Shown: positions 1 through 35,993 of the stretch, in pieces | Numbering within the stretch: the stretch's first letter is position 1 | Layout of the letters: every line of letters starts with the position of its first letter | Source of the DNA: Crotophaga sulcirostris | Lineage: Eukaryota > Chordata > Aves > Cuculiformes > Crotophagidae | Assembly: GCA_013397455.1 (NCBI GenBank) | Contig: VYZB01000076.1 | Location: forward strand, 1,397,522 to 1,461,521 | DNA: 64,000 nucleotides | Direction: 5' to 3' | Translations under genes and position numbers: made by a program | Notes under the pieces: generated by a model | Database searches by the model: none | What the model was told of the DNA's origin: nothing | The model's input: only the letters and a program-made list of their open reading frames with translations

Positions 1-412
1 CATAGAATCGTCCGGTTGGAAAATACCTTTGAGATCATCAAGTCCAACCATACCTGTGCTCTGCTAAACCATGTCCCCCAGAAACTCATCTACCCATCTT
101 TTAAAGACCTCCAGGGATGGTGACTCAACCACCTCCCTGAGCAACTGTTCCAGTGCCTGACCACCCTTTCAGTAAAGAATTTTTTCCGATTATCCAGCCT
201 AAGCCTGCCCTGGCACAACTTATGGCCTCTTGTCCTATCACCTGTCACTTAGGAGAAGAGACCAACACTCCCTTTGCCACAACCTCCTTTCAGATAGTTG
301 TAGACAGTGATGAGGTCTCCCCTCAGCCTCCTCTTCTCCAAGCTAAATAACCCCAGCTCCCTCAGCCACTCCTCATAAGACTTGTTCTCCAACCCCTTCA
401 CTGGCCTCATCA
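1..412 (-). mobile_element. CR1 LINE, 3' part (minus strand), entering from the window edge
   Basis: Read on the minus strand this ends in the avian CR1 3' signature: GGGGGACATGGTTTAGCAGA, then a TTGGACTTGATGATC-like block, then ATTCTATG at the window edge. The rest (to about 412) matches the CR1 ORF2 end and 3' UTR, including the block read on + as CAGCCTCCTCTTCTCCAAGC. It is 5' truncated, as most CR1 copies are. The 65-codon frame at 153-350 is part of this repeat. The short AT-microsatellite tail and target site lie outside the window. Confidence 0.9.
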
Positions 413-1924
413 CGAAATCCATCATTTTTTTCAGTAGCTTCTGATTAATAGTTAAATATTGAGATCTATCACCTAGATTTCAATTGTTTTAAATGTATTA
501 TAATGATTTTGTAACATACTATTTTTAAAGAACCATACCATGCAGTATTAAGACAAGCACTACTGAGAAATCCAAGTAAGCTGCGTAAATGTGATTATCT
601 TTATTCAGTCTTGCAAACTCATTAAAAAAAATAATAGCATGTTGAATTATATCAGTATCTTCTTTTTTTGTCGTTTATTGCCTGAGTTCATGCATCAGCC
701 ATTTCATTAATTTGCTTGGGATAGAAATTACTGTAATAGCTCTATAATCACTGAAGATGTTCCACTTTCTGTTTTCCCATATGGCCTCTTTATATCTTAA
801 GTGGAGCTTTGCCAGGATTCCAATAAATCTGAACAATTAAGTCCAGCAGTCCAACTTCTAAAGCAATTCCTAAAACTCCTGCATGCAAGTTGCTGGATCT
901 CTGACTACAACAGCTTGCCTTGACAGTTTTCAAGAGCTCTGTTACTGCTGGAATAAGCTACATTTCACTGTTTTGGAAAAACGTGAATGCAGTGTTCCAT
1001 CTCTATATAAATATAGTACAAAACTATTCATTAAGCATATTTTATCAGGCATCATTACTGTTGAATTTGTCATCTTCTAAGGAATGAATCATTTTTAGTA
1101 TTCCTTCTTCTCCACATACATTTTTAGAAATCCTTATGATGTCTGTTAATGCTGCTAGCCATTCATTTTCTACTATATATTTAACTTCCCTTTCCACTAT
1201 CTTTATTTTAGAACTTTAATTCATGATCATTTTTATGATTGTCCTCTTTTTAACCTTTGTTACGTTCTGTCTAGTCTTCATCCAATTTTATTGCTTGTTT
1301 GTTTCAAATTCCTCAACAACCAAAACAATTTTTAAGGTAAGGAAAGCTTCTTTATGAAGTTTAGGGCAGATGGATTACAGCATATACCCAAACATCCTTC
1401 AGTTGCTGCTTGTAAATATTCCTGTTGCTTTCCCTGCTCCCTTTTCCATTATTTTCCTTCGCTTTAATGGCTAATTCATAAACATTAATTTTCCAATGTT
1501 TTCATGCACTTCAAAGCAGATTTGTAAAAAGGAGTTAAGTACCATGGTTTAAAGTTTGGGCTGCAGTCAGTACCCAGTGGCACTGTCTTCAGTCAGTACT
1601 TGGTGAGCAGGAAAGAACAATGGCTTGGCCACGGTACTTGGACCTCACTAGCCTGAAATGCCTCTTCTCTGAACTCCACTAGAGGTTGGTTGGGTGACAG
1701 GCACCAGTAAGCAAGTACCCAGCCAGAGGCCAGACAGCCCTTGATGTGTGCAGAAGCAGAAACTTAGGCGCTAACAGAATTCAGACACCTACAGCTGATA
1801 GCGAGGGATGACCTTGCTAGATGTAGCTTCTCACTGCCACTTCAGGTGCTTAAGCCCTCTCCATACATCTAGCCCAGGAGCTGCTTATGAACAGTACAGC
1901 TGTGGTGTGTTTTCCTCTATTTAC

Positions 1925-2150
1925 TTAATATAGGCTGGATATAAAGAAATTCTTTTTTGCTCTGAGAAGAGTCAAGAAGTGGAGCAGGTTGCCCAGAGAG
2001 GCTGATCATCCTTCATCCTTGGCAGATTTCAAGATCAGAGTATGTAAAGCTATGAGCAGCCTCGTCTGACCTCACAGCTGGGACTGCTATTTGAGCAAGA
2101 GGTTGCACTAGATGATTTCCTCAAGTCTCTCCCAATTTTTTATCATACAA
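1925..2150 (+). mobile_element. CR1 LINE 3' fragment
   Basis: The fragment starts with GGCTGGATATAAAGAAATTC and runs through CAGGTTGCCCAGAGAGGCTG, a CATCCTTGGCAGATTTCAAG block and GAGCAGCCTCGTCTGACCTC. It ends in GATGATTTCCTCAAGTCTCT followed by a poor tail. This order is the usual CR1 3' end in the sense direction. It is diverged and lies in the first GABBR2 intron of the window. Confidence 0.8.
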
Positions 2151-3687
2151 TACTATATTGATGATATGTCTATTCTTAATTAATCTCTTTATCAAGTCAA
2201 TACATTTTATGTGTAGAAAAGTTGAATGATCTTCAGATTATGTTAAAATTTCTAATTATTTTCTGAATTATTTTCTTTGATTTTTAACACATTTACTTGC
2301 ATTCTTTCCTAATTCCCTTCATGATCAAAAAAGAGTACTCAGAAGAAGGGACTGCTGTCTTCTTAATTAATTTGCATGATTCCAGCTCATATTTATGGTG
2401 GGTTTAACACCAACCCATCTGTCCCGTCTTACATCATTAAGAGAGGAATATAGTTAAGCTTTGTGGTGGGGGAAGGTAGTTTATAGTGGTACCAGATATT
2501 TGTTATATCTTTAATAAAACACAGAAAGTGTTTTAGCATCCAAAACATAAGTTCCCATATGGTTTTGTAGGATAAATTTTTCCCTACTATGGCCATAAGG
2601 AAACTTCAAATATATTCTTGAAATATTGCATATATTGTATTGTTTTCTTACATCTCTCTTGGCATCAATTTTTTATAGCAGAAATAGATTCAAATTGTAG
2701 CACACGCTTGTTTTTATCAGAGATGTTTGACCATTTTACAGTGTTGTGATTGTCTGTGGTAACCTTATGCCAGAGACAGTATAAAGCTATTCCAAATGGA
2801 TATTCTCTAATTACCAATTGCATGTTTGTTTCACGTTAATTACTATAATGTGGTTCATGACTAAGCAGAATTTTCATGGAAGAGTCAGATACAATATGAA
2901 TAGAAATAAGGGAAAATATTTTATTAACCTGTTGATTTGGGAGGCTTGAGAATAAAGTAGAAAATTATATCTGAATGCATGTTAGTTTCCATAGTTTTAT
3001 GCAGCTGCTCTTCCATGGTGCCCTGGGCAGGACCATACTAAAGTGCCCTGCTGCAAAAGCGACTTTGCCAAGACCTTTACAAAGAAGACTCTTCAATTGA
3101 ATAGCTGAATATCGTATCTTTCAATTAAAAAAAATATTTAGCTCTTATTCTAATCCTCAATAGAAATATTAAGCTTTCGTTTAGTACTGTCTATGCAGAA
3201 CATCTCTGTGAAAATTAAATAAATATACAGCTGACTCATACCATATCAGGGGAGTGAATGATGATTTAACATCAGATTGTACTGACTGTGAAGGTAGGAG
3301 ACTTACAATATATAGTATATAGTTTGTCTTTCAGTTTGGTAACCTTGCTTAGTGTGCAAGGTTAAAAAATTACTTTTTTATATATCTTTCTGAAAACTGC
3401 TCAGTACTTTTTGCTGCCCAGCTCTCCAGTGAAAACCTGAAATATCGAAATTCTTTTTTCATTTGTTTTGAAAATTCTCATAAAAAAATCTGCAGCCATT
3501 TCACTGAAATAAAAATGTGTCGATGTCTGTGATGATCTGGATTTAATGCATGAACATGAGTAGGGAAACCCACAACTCCAGCTTCAGGGCTACTTCAGAT
3601 CGAGAGGTATTCACAGGCCAGAGTCCAGAACTGTCTTTGTTTTAAGAGGCAGCAGCAGGGGAAATCTCCCAGTAATCTAGCCAGGGG

Positions 3688-3714
<27 letters not shown>
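3688..3714 (+). repeat. Poly(A) run of 27
   Basis: Uninterrupted run of 27 A, followed by GGC and a further A run. It may be the tail of an old retroposed copy, but I do not recognise the upstream sequence. Confidence 0.9.
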
Positions 3715-3718
<4 letters not shown>

Positions 3719-6700
3719 AAAAAAATCCCAGCTGTAAGATCTTTGAAGTAAAGACTTACTTTTGCTCTTTAATGCAGCACAGCAGGGCTGTGATCCACAA
3801 GTGAGCTCAGTAAGTGCTACTACAATACTACAATACAGTAATTAACTGCAAAGCTGCAGCCTAGTCCAGTACATAATCTTTCCAAAACCATACCCTCTAG
3901 TTATTGGCAAGCATGACTTCTGACAAGATTGGAGACCTTTCCTCTGATATTTCTCTTCTCTTGTCTGATATCCTCCGTATAATTCTCTTTCTTTAGTTTC
4001 TTTCCTAATATTGCTCATAACCCATGTTCAAAGTATAAGCTAACATGACTTTGAAATGAAACATATAGACAAAATACTTCAAGGACAATACAGGGCCAAA
4101 GAGAACATAGGAAGATAAATAATTTCCTGCCTGTCATCTGCCAGTCTAAGGAATAGAATGGCAAATTAAACACTTGATTGTAATAATAAATGTTGTGGAT
4201 CTGTAAGCTATTATTGCAATGCTTAGCAGTCATTCCAGTGAATAAGATTTAAAATTAATTAGCTAGTAGATTTCTGAAAAAATATTTTCGAATACTTCAG
4301 CTACAAATACTTTTAATAGGTTCCCAGTTATCAAAATTATTCAGTACAAGATATTTAAAAATTAAAGTTTGGTGGTTAAACTGTATACACAAATATTGTA
4401 TTATTCATAGTCCTGTCAGTCCTCTAGGACTTTAATATACATTTCTCTTAGCAACCAGAATTTTATCTTCAGTCACAATATTATAATCCCATTGTCTTCA
4501 GGTACTGTTTTTCTCAGATTTCTTCAATGTCTCACAGGCTTTTTAGGTGCACTGACAATACGGTCTAAAACAACCGCATCAGCTGCTACTGAGATAATGC
4601 TCTAAATCAGTGTAGTGTCAAATAGAAGCTACCTACCCTCAAGTAAATGATGAAACAAACCAATCTTGCCTGTACAGCCCATACCTTCGGAGAAGGCCCA
4701 AAACAACATTTTATGACACTTTCTGCATCAAGATGATGTATATTTAGTAGATCAAAAATGGGGAAGGCTTTAAGTTAATGACTAACGATGTAGGGAGACT
4801 TCCTTGTTGCAATCTAATTGTGTCTTTGGTTGAGATCCCTAAAGGGACTTAAATTAGACCACTAGAAGTGACAGTGGACTGTTGTGCTCCTTAAGTTTTA
4901 GATAACTGCTTTCTATTGGAGAATGCATAGCCCTGAGATATTCAAACTCTTTCTGTGATGCACAAGATTCTTCAGGAGCCTCAAGACAGGAGTTGTAACT
5001 GCTAGCAAAGAGCTACCTTAGTAAGCTGGTATAGAACAGTGGGGACAGATGTGTCCTGCCTCTCTCCAAATCTAGCACATTAGCACTGCTAAGAGCTGCC
5101 TGCCTCCATCCTGGTGTGTTTGTGCACACTTTCTCTAAAGAATGTTTAATCAAAATTCTCAGCAGAGATCAGAACTAACATCCCACTCAAGTGCCCAAGT
5201 AATTAAGACAGTCAGTCTCTCATTACATAACATCTGACAACTCTGAAAGTTTGATAGTTCCTTCTGAAGACAGCCCCTAGTGTGGGGCTAGGGACATATC
5301 ACAGGCAAAATTTGGAATTGTGCCGTGTTGTCCAAACATGAAGCTATGCAATGGTCATCGCCAGCATCACTGTCTTGAACAAAAACTCTGTATTTTGTGT
5401 AGGTCCCAAGCATGTAGACATGCTCTGAGAATCCTTTACCAGCTTGAGTCCTCTGGGAGCAATAGGAGAGAAAACCGTGTCGCAAATCCCAGCAGGCAAC
5501 CTTAAATATCAAATAGTCCTTAAACTGCACAGCAGTCTCCAGACTTAGGTATCCACAAGCATAATGAGAAGCATGATTTACATAGCTGGGGAGGATCGAT
5601 GTTTAAAGTTTAGGTACCAGGAATAAAAAGCAGCTGAACTGGAGTACTGAGGGTCTGTGTTTTTAACTGAAGCTCCTAAGTTTCCTATTCAAAACTTGTC
5701 AAGGAATAACGGAAAGCTGGACCTTTCGCTAACAACGTGTGCATCCTATTCGTCAACCAAACCATTTTAGGGATTTTCAGGATTTTTAGTCATAGCAGTG
5801 AATCTTTCGTGTGTGCAGACTGGCTGAACCTCAGGAAGGGTGACAATAAGAAGAGCAGATGGAGGGAAAGCAGTGTCATGTTCCCTCAGGAAGGCTCTAT
5901 CCCAAAGGAGAAATCTTATCAACCCCATGGAGCTCTGCAGGCACCTGTAGCAGACAAACAAGGAGCACTTCTGGAATCACCACTGTCTTAGCAGCAGGCT
6001 GTAGAAAACTCTCAGCTTTTATCTATGTGTGAGTCTCAAAGATGAGCTGTGACTTTTAGGAAAGGACAGCTCTCTCCCTGAGGCAAGCATTTTACCCAAA
6101 ATGCCAATAAAAATCAAAAACAAGGCTTTCAGTTTTACAGGGCTTCATTCTGAGGAAACACCTTTGCTTCAAGATCCTCTCCCTTTCTTTAGTTGTTATA
6201 TAAATAAATATCTTCCTTTCATCTGGAAGATACTTAACCATTTTCCATGCTGTTCTCAATTATAAATGAGAATGCGCCAAACTATAATCCCCACAACACT
6301 GTTCAAATGATCCTTTTCCATTATAATTGATATTTTAGATCACTTCATAACTGCCTTAGCTATAAATTCATGCCAATTATTTGTAATAAGTTCTGGCCTC
6401 ATTTAAGTATATTGGCTGTATTCCCGGAATAATGCTGTTGGAAGGGAAACTGTTCATACTGGGAGAAATGGGGGAGAGTGGGGGATGACCCAAAACCCTA
6501 AAAATCTCATTAATAATTAATTGTAGCAGGAGAAGATAGAAATCTTCTCCATAGTTAATGGGGTCTCATCTCTTTAAAAATGTGATATAGACACATACAC
6601 AAGGTTTCCTTCTAACCCTCAAAACAGCTCAGCCCAGACCAACCAGTGTGTCAGTTGATGGGCTGGCAAAGTGTGAATTTGAAGCACAGCTGAGTTGCAC

Positions 6701-9154
6701 TGCAGCAAGAGCGCAGGGAATGCCGAACAGGCAACTGCTGGGCGGGGAGGAATATGTGTGTCTGGGAGGAATATGTTTGTAGCCTGAATAAAGACATCAC
6801 CAGTGTGTATCACCAGTGCAGCCATGTCAATACAGTGGACTATTTGCTTCTGCAGAACCTGTAAAGGAGTCTGTATATTCCCTGCTCCATCTGTGCATGG
6901 TGCCAGACCCAGCAGCAGAGCAATGCTGCCTGCATCCTTCCTTATTGGAAGCATTGCCTTCGTTACCCAAAGGACTCTAGAAAATGTATTAGAGGATAAG
7001 CTGCTTCTCTGGCACAAAGCTACCCGGCTCAATAAAGAGCTTACCCACCTCGGCTGCCCTAGTTGAATGGCTCTGCGACACCTTTGTCCTCCTGATAGCT
7101 ATCAACATATACCTTGACCTCTCAAGAACAGCCCCCTCCCATGCTCCTCCTGCAGTAGCCACTGCTTTTCTTCCTGCACTTCTTGGGCTGCTGGGAAAGG
7201 TGTGGGAAGAGGCAAGGGACTGGAGTGAGGTGTGGGCTCTAGTGCTACTAGAGATTATGGGTAAAACAGAAGAGGTAAGCCTGCAACAAGAAGGCAAGGG
7301 AGTGCTCTGGAGAAGACACTGTCCTGCAGGAGTGTGTGGAGGTTGCAGGGTGGGAAAGGTGCTGAGAGAGTCTTGGGTAAGCATCACAAGGGCAACTGCT
7401 GCTGCTGTTACTGGGAAGGGCAACCCCTGTCCATGCATCTTGACTCGGATTGTGGCAACGATGGCAGCATTAGAAATGGGGTGAGCTGGACTTGGCAGCA
7501 CCTCCAGCCTGCCACGTTCCATAGGCTGAGAGTAGGTGCCTAATCTGCCAAAGCCTTCCAGCCTGGGCTGCTCAAGAACACGTGGCAGGGTAACATATGT
7601 GCTGTAGGCAAGAGAATGAAACAAGTTAGTTAGCCAACAAGCTCAGTAATGGGAGAAAGGGCTGGCAGTTTGGCAGTAAGTCCTGGTTTGGAGTGCTTGG
7701 GAGAGTAGGTAGGTGACTGCAGCTTGTTAGTTTCTGTGGGAGTGCAAAGCAGCTGAGTCACAAATGGTTGGGTTTGTTGCCATTGTTAGTTAAGGTAAAA
7801 ACTAAGCAAATAATCACAGAAATTCAGTTATTAAAGTCCAGTTGTTACTACGTTTGAAAGCTTCTGGGGCAAAACTGATTTTGGACAGCAAACATAAATC
7901 TGTCAGTTCCCAAGTCTCTTATGCTTGACTGGCAAACAAACAATTTTCTTCTAGTCCAGGGTATTTGCCTTTGAAATTTTTAATGTTTTTCCCCCCAGGA
8001 ACAAAGCAAGCATAAGGTAATTTTTTCAAGGCAACTGTAATTAATATGCAAATGGAATCATCATAGACCTCTAATTTCCTGGGTTACCACGTAGGTTACA
8101 GTTGTTTAAGTTAGCAGTTATCTCCATAACATGGTAGTGGATAAATGTGATGGCCTGGGAGGGAGGGTACTAAGGTCAGTGGGAACGATGCATCTTTTTC
8201 CTTTCTCCTTGTCTGTCCCTACAGTGCACTCAGAAAAAAACTGGAAAACACATAAACCATACCTTGGGTCTTAGTTATGGTTCCTCTCTCTGTCTTTCCC
8301 TTCCCTCCTACATGATCTGCTATCTGCCATTCTTCCCAGGGCATCATGCACTCTTACCAAGCTTTGCAGACTGGGTTACCTATTTACAATGTCTTGAGCG
8401 TGTTTATGGTTTTACTGTGTTGTCATAATTTCTCCGGTGAATGCAAAATAAAGAAAATAAAAGTTCACATCAGTTCATGTCATAGAAAAATCTAATTTCA
8501 AGGAATGAAGGCGGCTTCCTTACACTAAAGACTTCCCTCTGCTGAATTGCAAAAGCATATTGCAAATTACAAAGAGGGTAAAATTTAAAAATATAACAAA
8601 GAAACAAGCAAACAAAAAATGGCACAGGAATGTTTTATGCCAGAAATCATTAGACAACTGCAATTGAAAGGCCATTACCAACTCCCACTATAATAAAAGA
8701 CATTATAATTGCAGTCTGAATAACTAGGGTGGGACTTTCTACATTGTATATTTGTCTCCCATGGGACATATCTTGGCACTGCTGTTTATTAATGTAGGTG
8801 ATAATCATACAATGAATGACTGGATTGATAAGAATATATTGAGAACAGCTACTAAAAATAGCTAAAAGAACAACACATATTGTATCTTTGCTGGAATCCT
8901 TGGAAACAAACAGGAAGAACTGTCTTTAAAAATTAATAAAAGTATAAAATACAGATAGCCATAGCATTTAGAGAAATTTGTTCCCATCATGTCTAATTCC
9001 AAGTTTCACATTTTTCTTGTGAGAGCAGGAATCTGTCTAGTGAGCAGAAAAAATCGCATAATAATTAGATATTGGCTAAAAGGTAGGTGTATAGCTCTGT
9101 GTTGTAATATCACTTATATTTGTCAAGTTATAAAACATACCAGTTTTAAATTAA

Positions 9155-33548
<24,394 letters not shown>

Positions 33549-34514
33549 GAGAGGGAGATCAGTGCTTCCTGAACTGCTTTTAAATACTCAATGACTGGAC
33601 TAAACATCTGACCTAGAACTCTGCTACAAACATAAAACATTGGCTCTTACTGCAGAGGAACTACCGCTGAGGCCGTCATCACAGGAGTGCCCATGTAACT
33701 CATGTGCGAAGGCTAAGGAGAAGAACACAAGGAGTTTGATCTGTAGCCTTATTCATGGAATTTTTATTTCTTCACGTAGAAGTCACCGAAAAACATTTCT
33801 TCCCAAATTTCTACTAGCAACAAGGAAGCTGGGAAATACGGATCTTGCAAAAAAAAGACACTAGGGGAAAAAAAAAAACCCTAACACTCAAATGTCACTG
33901 AGCTTTATGTGGCTGCTGAGGACATGCAATTCTATACTGTATCCGTGTAAGGAAAATACAATGGTTGAGCTATGCCATATTTGTTGAAATAGATACACTC
34001 ATTTTTACAAGAGTTGAGTTGTGTTAAATTGCTGGAAACATTCTGCACTGGTTAGTCTTGCTTTTTTTCATTTCAGGGACATTTTTTGGTAGGAAAGGAG
34101 GATTGTGAGAAATGATTCCTCGGGTGTCATTGAGACTCTGCAGTGCTCTAAACAGGGTCACCTCTAACTTGCAGCTGTACCTGAAACCCAAGCAGAGGCA
34201 GAACCTCCATCTCTGAGTTGTCACCAGCTGGAGAGCTGCTGGTTGGAAGCGGAGCACTTCACCCCTCTCCAGGGATGATGGTAGTGACTGCTGACAATCT
34301 GCAGCGTCATTTTTAGCGAAGTTTCTCCACCTATTTCAGAATAAACACCACCAACTGTAACGTACTAAACTGTCTGAAAAAGTTTTTAGGGCTGATAACT
34401 CAAGAAACTAAGGACAGATGGGTAGTAATGTCTTAATGTCACAAGATGGATTGTTTTTCATAGTTTGTTTGAATTATGTCACACATAATTACAATAAAAT
34501 TAATTTAGTGGATT

Positions 34515-34532
34515 GGGGGGGAGGGGTTAGGG
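34515..34532 (+). other. G-quadruplex motif in the presumed GABBR2 3' UTR
   Basis: GGGGGGGAGGGGTTAGGG holds four runs of at least three G with loops of one, one and three bases, so it meets the usual quadruplex rule on the transcript (sense) strand. It stands out in an otherwise AT-rich UTR. Confidence 0.55.
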
Positions 34533-35394
34533 CACAGCACTTTGCTGCTGCAGGCAAAGCCTGCAGAGCACATAGATGTGAATATACACTATGTTTGATT
34601 TGTACCTGCGTGTGTGACAGTTGTAGCAGATAATAGAGAGGGCAAATCAAAATTACCAACAGAATGTTTTATTTGAATCCTAAAAGGACCTTGAAAAAAA
34701 CAACAGTTTTTGTACTTTAGCTCCATCCCCCAAACCAAAGTAATTAGGAGGAATGATAGTGGCATACCTCTGGATGAGCTCTGGAGCCAAACATTCAGGC
34801 ACAGGTGAGACACACATGCAGCTTCTTTTTTTCCAAGGGACTGGAAATGTGGCATCTCACTACCAGGGCTGTTTCCTAGGAGTAGAGGAAAAAAAAAACA
34901 CGTGAAGCACCCACTGGGCTCTCAGTTTTCTTTGACCAACACCTGTGCACCTCAGACCAAACCTTTGGAATGACATTTCTACAAAGGTTTACAAATCACT
35001 AATGACTGAAGCACAGCTGAAGAAGTTCATTAGCTGAGGGACTTAACCGCAGCTTTGACAACCTAGCATAAATCTCCATTAAAAGTATAAACCACTCCTC
35101 ATAGTGGCCAAAAACCAACATGAATATGTATCTGAATCTTACAATCAGGAGCATCACAAAATATTTCACTTGGCACATACAGTAAGAGAGGTTATGGAAA
35201 TATCTGTAGCTTTTAGAACAAAACCATGTAAGTATAAACACAGATAAAATAGAACTCATTACTCTGTTTAAGCACTAAACACTGACGTTGTCACTCAATG
35301 TGTGTTGACAGTATTCTCTTGCTTTATTAATATCATCAGGGCCTGGTTTATTTTAAAAGGAATGTTAATTTTTAAAAAGATAAAATGACAATAT

Positions 35395-35402
35395 TGTATA
35401 TA
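35395..35402 (+). promoter_or_regulatory. Pumilio-type motif TGTATATA in 3' UTR
   Basis: TGTATATA matches the UGUANAUA Pumilio-binding consensus exactly and lies in the presumed 3' UTR on the transcript strand. An 8-mer can occur by chance in AT-rich DNA, so this is a candidate only. Confidence 0.3.
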
Positions 35403-35771
35403 ATGTATACACAAAGATCTCTGTAGAAATATTATTCCAACTTAGCAGGAAAAAATTTCAGAAGTATCGGACCATTGGAGGTGAGTGTGTGTGTGTGTCT
35501 GTAACTTCGTGAATACTGACTGTGTGACGTTTATTAGGTTTAAACCATGCAGTACATTCTTTGTCTCAATGATACTGTAGTTTCTCCCATAACATTTTTT
35601 TTTACTTTACTGCAGATAACAAGACCAACCAAGTGAATATAGCTATTTAATGTTTCTGTTCTTTTATACTGCAGCAAAAATGTACTGTAAATTTATGAAG
35701 AGGCTGTGCCCCAATGGCATTTTCCAATGATGTTAGTGCACAAATGCTTTAAACTAGACTGGAACTGCCAG

Positions 35772-35863
35772 AATAAAATGTAAATGAAGAATTTCTTGTA
35801 TAACCTTATACTGCATGAGATCAATTTTTAATAAATTGTTGCAAATCTGTTTTTATGAATAAA
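35772..35863 (+). terminator. Cluster of three AATAAA polyadenylation signals
   Basis: Canonical AATAAA hexamers lie at 35772-35777, 35830-35835 and 35858-35863, on the GABBR2 strand about 2.2-2.3 kb after the stop codon. A pyrimidine-rich tract follows at about 35900-35918. Several closely spaced signals suggest slightly variable 3' ends. Assignment to GABBR2 is by position and strand. Confidence 0.6.
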
Positions 35864-35938
35864 ATATATAAAACCTAGATTTTTTGACTCAGTGCCCTGT
35901 TCCCTCCCCCCCCCTCCAGTGAAACCATTTTTTATGTG

Positions 35939-35993
35939 TATACTTGTATATACATAAACATATATATATATATACACACATACATATATATAA
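35939..35993. repeat. TA/CA microsatellite
   Basis: Imperfect (TA)n/(CA)n tract directly beyond the GABBR2 poly(A) signals. A minus-strand frame across it (35828-36058) is meaningless. Confidence 0.85.

Larger units (their letters stand above)
33549..35880 (+). other. GABBR2: Probable GABBR2 3' untranslated region
   Basis: No further coding exon or strong acceptor is seen after the stop codon. The stretch is AT-rich and ends in a cluster of poly(A) signals at 35772-35777, 35830-35835 and 35858-35863. A UTR of about 2.3 kb is usual for this brain gene in vertebrates (from memory, not checked). The last 300 bp before the signals, from about 35600, are free of recognisable repeats and read like conserved UTR. 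The exact cleavage site, and whether earlier sites are used, cannot be told from sequence alone. Confidence 0.6.

Noticed and set aside
7200..7484. 94-codon + frame in an intron
   Set aside because: Overlaps longer frames on the other strand; the low stop density is due to base composition and the Myb-like resemblance is too weak to call.
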